Shown in pieces: positions 63,052-64,000 of a stretch of 64,000 nt of DNA. Source of the DNA: Burkholderiales bacterium (GTDB lineage: Bacteria; Pseudomonadota; Gammaproteobacteria; Burkholderiales; Burkholderiaceae_C); assembly GCA_947381415.1 (NCBI GenBank), contig CANCVB010000009.1:1-64000 (forward strand). Direction: 5' to 3'. The stretch's first letter is position 1. Each line of letters opens with the position of its first letter. The position numbers were made by a program, and so were the translations under genes. Below the pieces are notes generated by a model, which was given only the letters and a program-made list of their open reading frames with translations, was not told where the DNA came from and made no database searches.

Positions 63052-64000
63052 TTGCCGTTTTCTGTTAAATCAATACCTTCTTGCATGGCTACCCTTTGCA
63101 AGGCCTCTTCAAACAAGGCCCTGGCAGTGCCAGAGACGGCAGAGAGATAGGCATGCAATTTGGCATCGTTTTGCGAACTGTTAAGACACTCACTGCTGTA
63201 CTTTTCAAAACTGCTGAGTTGGGAAATCAATTCAGCCACATGGCGGGGACATTCGCACAACACCTGCGACGGAATGGCAGCCACTCTTTGTAAAACGCGG
63301 TCTGAGTATCTGCGGGCAGGAATGGTTTTCGCTGAAAGTTCAGACATCTGACGCGATGGATCTACAAACAGTACCGACTGCATGATGTCGCTCAAATCAG
63401 AATCGGACACAGGCTCGCGGCGCAACAAAAAGCCTGCATCTTTCAAGGTCTGCGTGACTTGCTCAGAAGCATAACGATAAACCAATAAACCTTTGCTGAC
63501 TTGCAAACGCTGTTGCAAACGCAAAATGTCATCGGCATGGTTGGACAGGACGGATGCTTGATGCAACACAAGCATGGTGGAAGCATCATCTACCGCAGGC
63601 ATTTCTGCTGACGATAAGGCGTCTTGCAGATCGGTAAATACCTGCACCACTTTCAAACTTGCATGGCCGAATGTCAAGGTGAATTTTTGCGTTTCGAGCC
63701 GACTTGCCAAGTTATAGCCCACCACCACCAAGGAGATCACCGCTGGCAACACCTGGCGCGCCGAATGCACTTGCATGGCTTGACGCGATTCATTCAACAA
63801 ACTTTGCAATGAAGATATGTCTATGTTTGCCAAAGTACTGATGGCGTGACCTTGCTGGGTTAAGCTTTTCAGCAATGTCACTTTGAGTACGTCTTGGTCA
63901 CTGTACAACCTGTGACCGCCATCTGTCTTTGGGGGCGTGACCACCGAATAGCGACGCTCCCACACACGCAGTGTCGCCACGGGCAGTCCGGCCAGTTTGG
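63048..64000 (-). CDS. MerR-type transcriptional regulator (5' end outside window)
   Basis: The frame is open to the right edge, so the first few N-terminal residues are missing. Visible at the start is KLAGLPVATLRVWERRY, the MerR helix-turn-helix, then GGHRLYSDQDVLKVTLLKSL. The roughly 230-residue C-terminal part resembles the cobalamin-binding half of CarH/LitR-type regulators in layout, but I see no His-containing B12 motif, so it may not bind B12. The GTG at 63980 is internal. It overlaps serC by 4 bases. Confidence 0.85.
   Translation of the reverse strand, partial: KLAGLPVATLRVWERRYSVVTPPKTDGGHRLYSDQDVLKVTLLKSLTQQGHAISTLANIDISSLQSLLNESRQAMQVHSARQVLPAVISLVVVGYNLASRLETQKFTLTFGHASLKVVQVFTDLQDALSSAEMPAVDDASTMLVLHQASVLSNHADDILRLQQRLQVSKGLLVYRYASEQVTQTLKDAGFLLRREPVSDSDLSDIMQSVLFVDPSRQMSELSAKTIPARRYSDRVLQRVAAIPSQVLCECPRHVAELISQLSSFEKYSSECLNSSQNDAKLHAYLSAVSGTARALFEEALQRVAMQEGIDLTENGK

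Noticed and set aside
1..64000. CRISPR arrays, transposases, prophage, tRNA and rRNA genes
   Set aside because: No regularly spaced repeats, transposase-like proteins or cloverleaf-type sequences were seen on reading both strands. A tRNAscan and ISfinder search would be decisive.

Overview
The window looks like chromosomal DNA of a betaproteobacterium, most likely a Burkholderiales member of the Comamonadaceae (Limnohabitans/Rhodoferax-like). This is a judgement from gene content: a dihydrolipoyl dehydrogenase fused to a lipoyl domain, a cytochrome b561-YceI-YceI unit, the PrpE/AcuI pair and several freshwater-type hypothetical proteins. No 16S gene or whole-genome comparison is available here. 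The DNA is densely packed, with many 1-4 base stop/start overlaps. I saw no tRNA, rRNA, CRISPR array, insertion sequence or prophage.

Layout. Positions 1-457 hold the 3' end of a beta-CASP metallo-beta-lactamase gene. Positions 489-6118 (minus) carry the 2-oxoglutarate dehydrogenase operon sucA-sucB-lpd. Positions 6365-8131 (plus) carry cytochrome b561 and two YceI proteins. Positions 8197-11704 (minus) carry acuI, a cysteine hydrolase and prpE (acrylyl/propionyl-CoA metabolism). Positions 11790-15733 (plus) hold NlpC/P60, a HerA-like ATPase, an omega-aminotransferase and a stand-alone BLUF photoreceptor. Positions 15747-22267 (minus) carry the pyruvate dehydrogenase operon aceE-aceF-lpd plus a GST. 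Positions 22406-28455 (plus) carry a PAS histidine kinase, a FixJ-type regulator, folD and oligopeptidase A. Housekeeping genes (rpiA, pyrD, aroQ), nucleases and small secreted proteins fill 28452-34664.

Positions 34674-39889 (minus) are one compact gene run: quinone oxidoreductase, DUF2796 protein, ABC ATPase, FtsX-type permease, DUF3299 protein, DUF4337 protein and bactofilin. Its core resembles the Zrg-type zinc systems. umuDC follows at 40033-41772, behind a perfect SOS box. A long, repeat-bearing regulatory region (43401-43856) precedes a periplasmic PQQ-type sugar dehydrogenase, which is separated by a very strong terminator from a small cytochrome c.

The most striking block is 45741-52882 (minus): a complete Ebo cluster in the order eboB-eboF-eboD-eboE-eboC-eboA, with a ferredoxin gene whose start codon abuts the eboA stop. 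The set (TatD-like hydrolase, phosphatase, sugar-phosphate cyclase, TIM-barrel protein, UbiA-type prenyltransferase, EboA, ferredoxin) looks like a pathway for making or moving an unidentified isoprenoid- or cyclitol-type metabolite. Upstream of it are a second bactofilin gene and an AT-rich three-gene group of secreted or zinc-ribbon proteins (53633-55990) behind a sigma-54-like promoter match.

The right end holds a PhyH dioxygenase with a SAF-domain oxidoreductase, a TPR protein, an Lrp regulator divergent from a second AceE-like E1 (MdeB-type 2-oxobutyrate dehydrogenase candidate), serC, and a MerR regulator that runs off the window.
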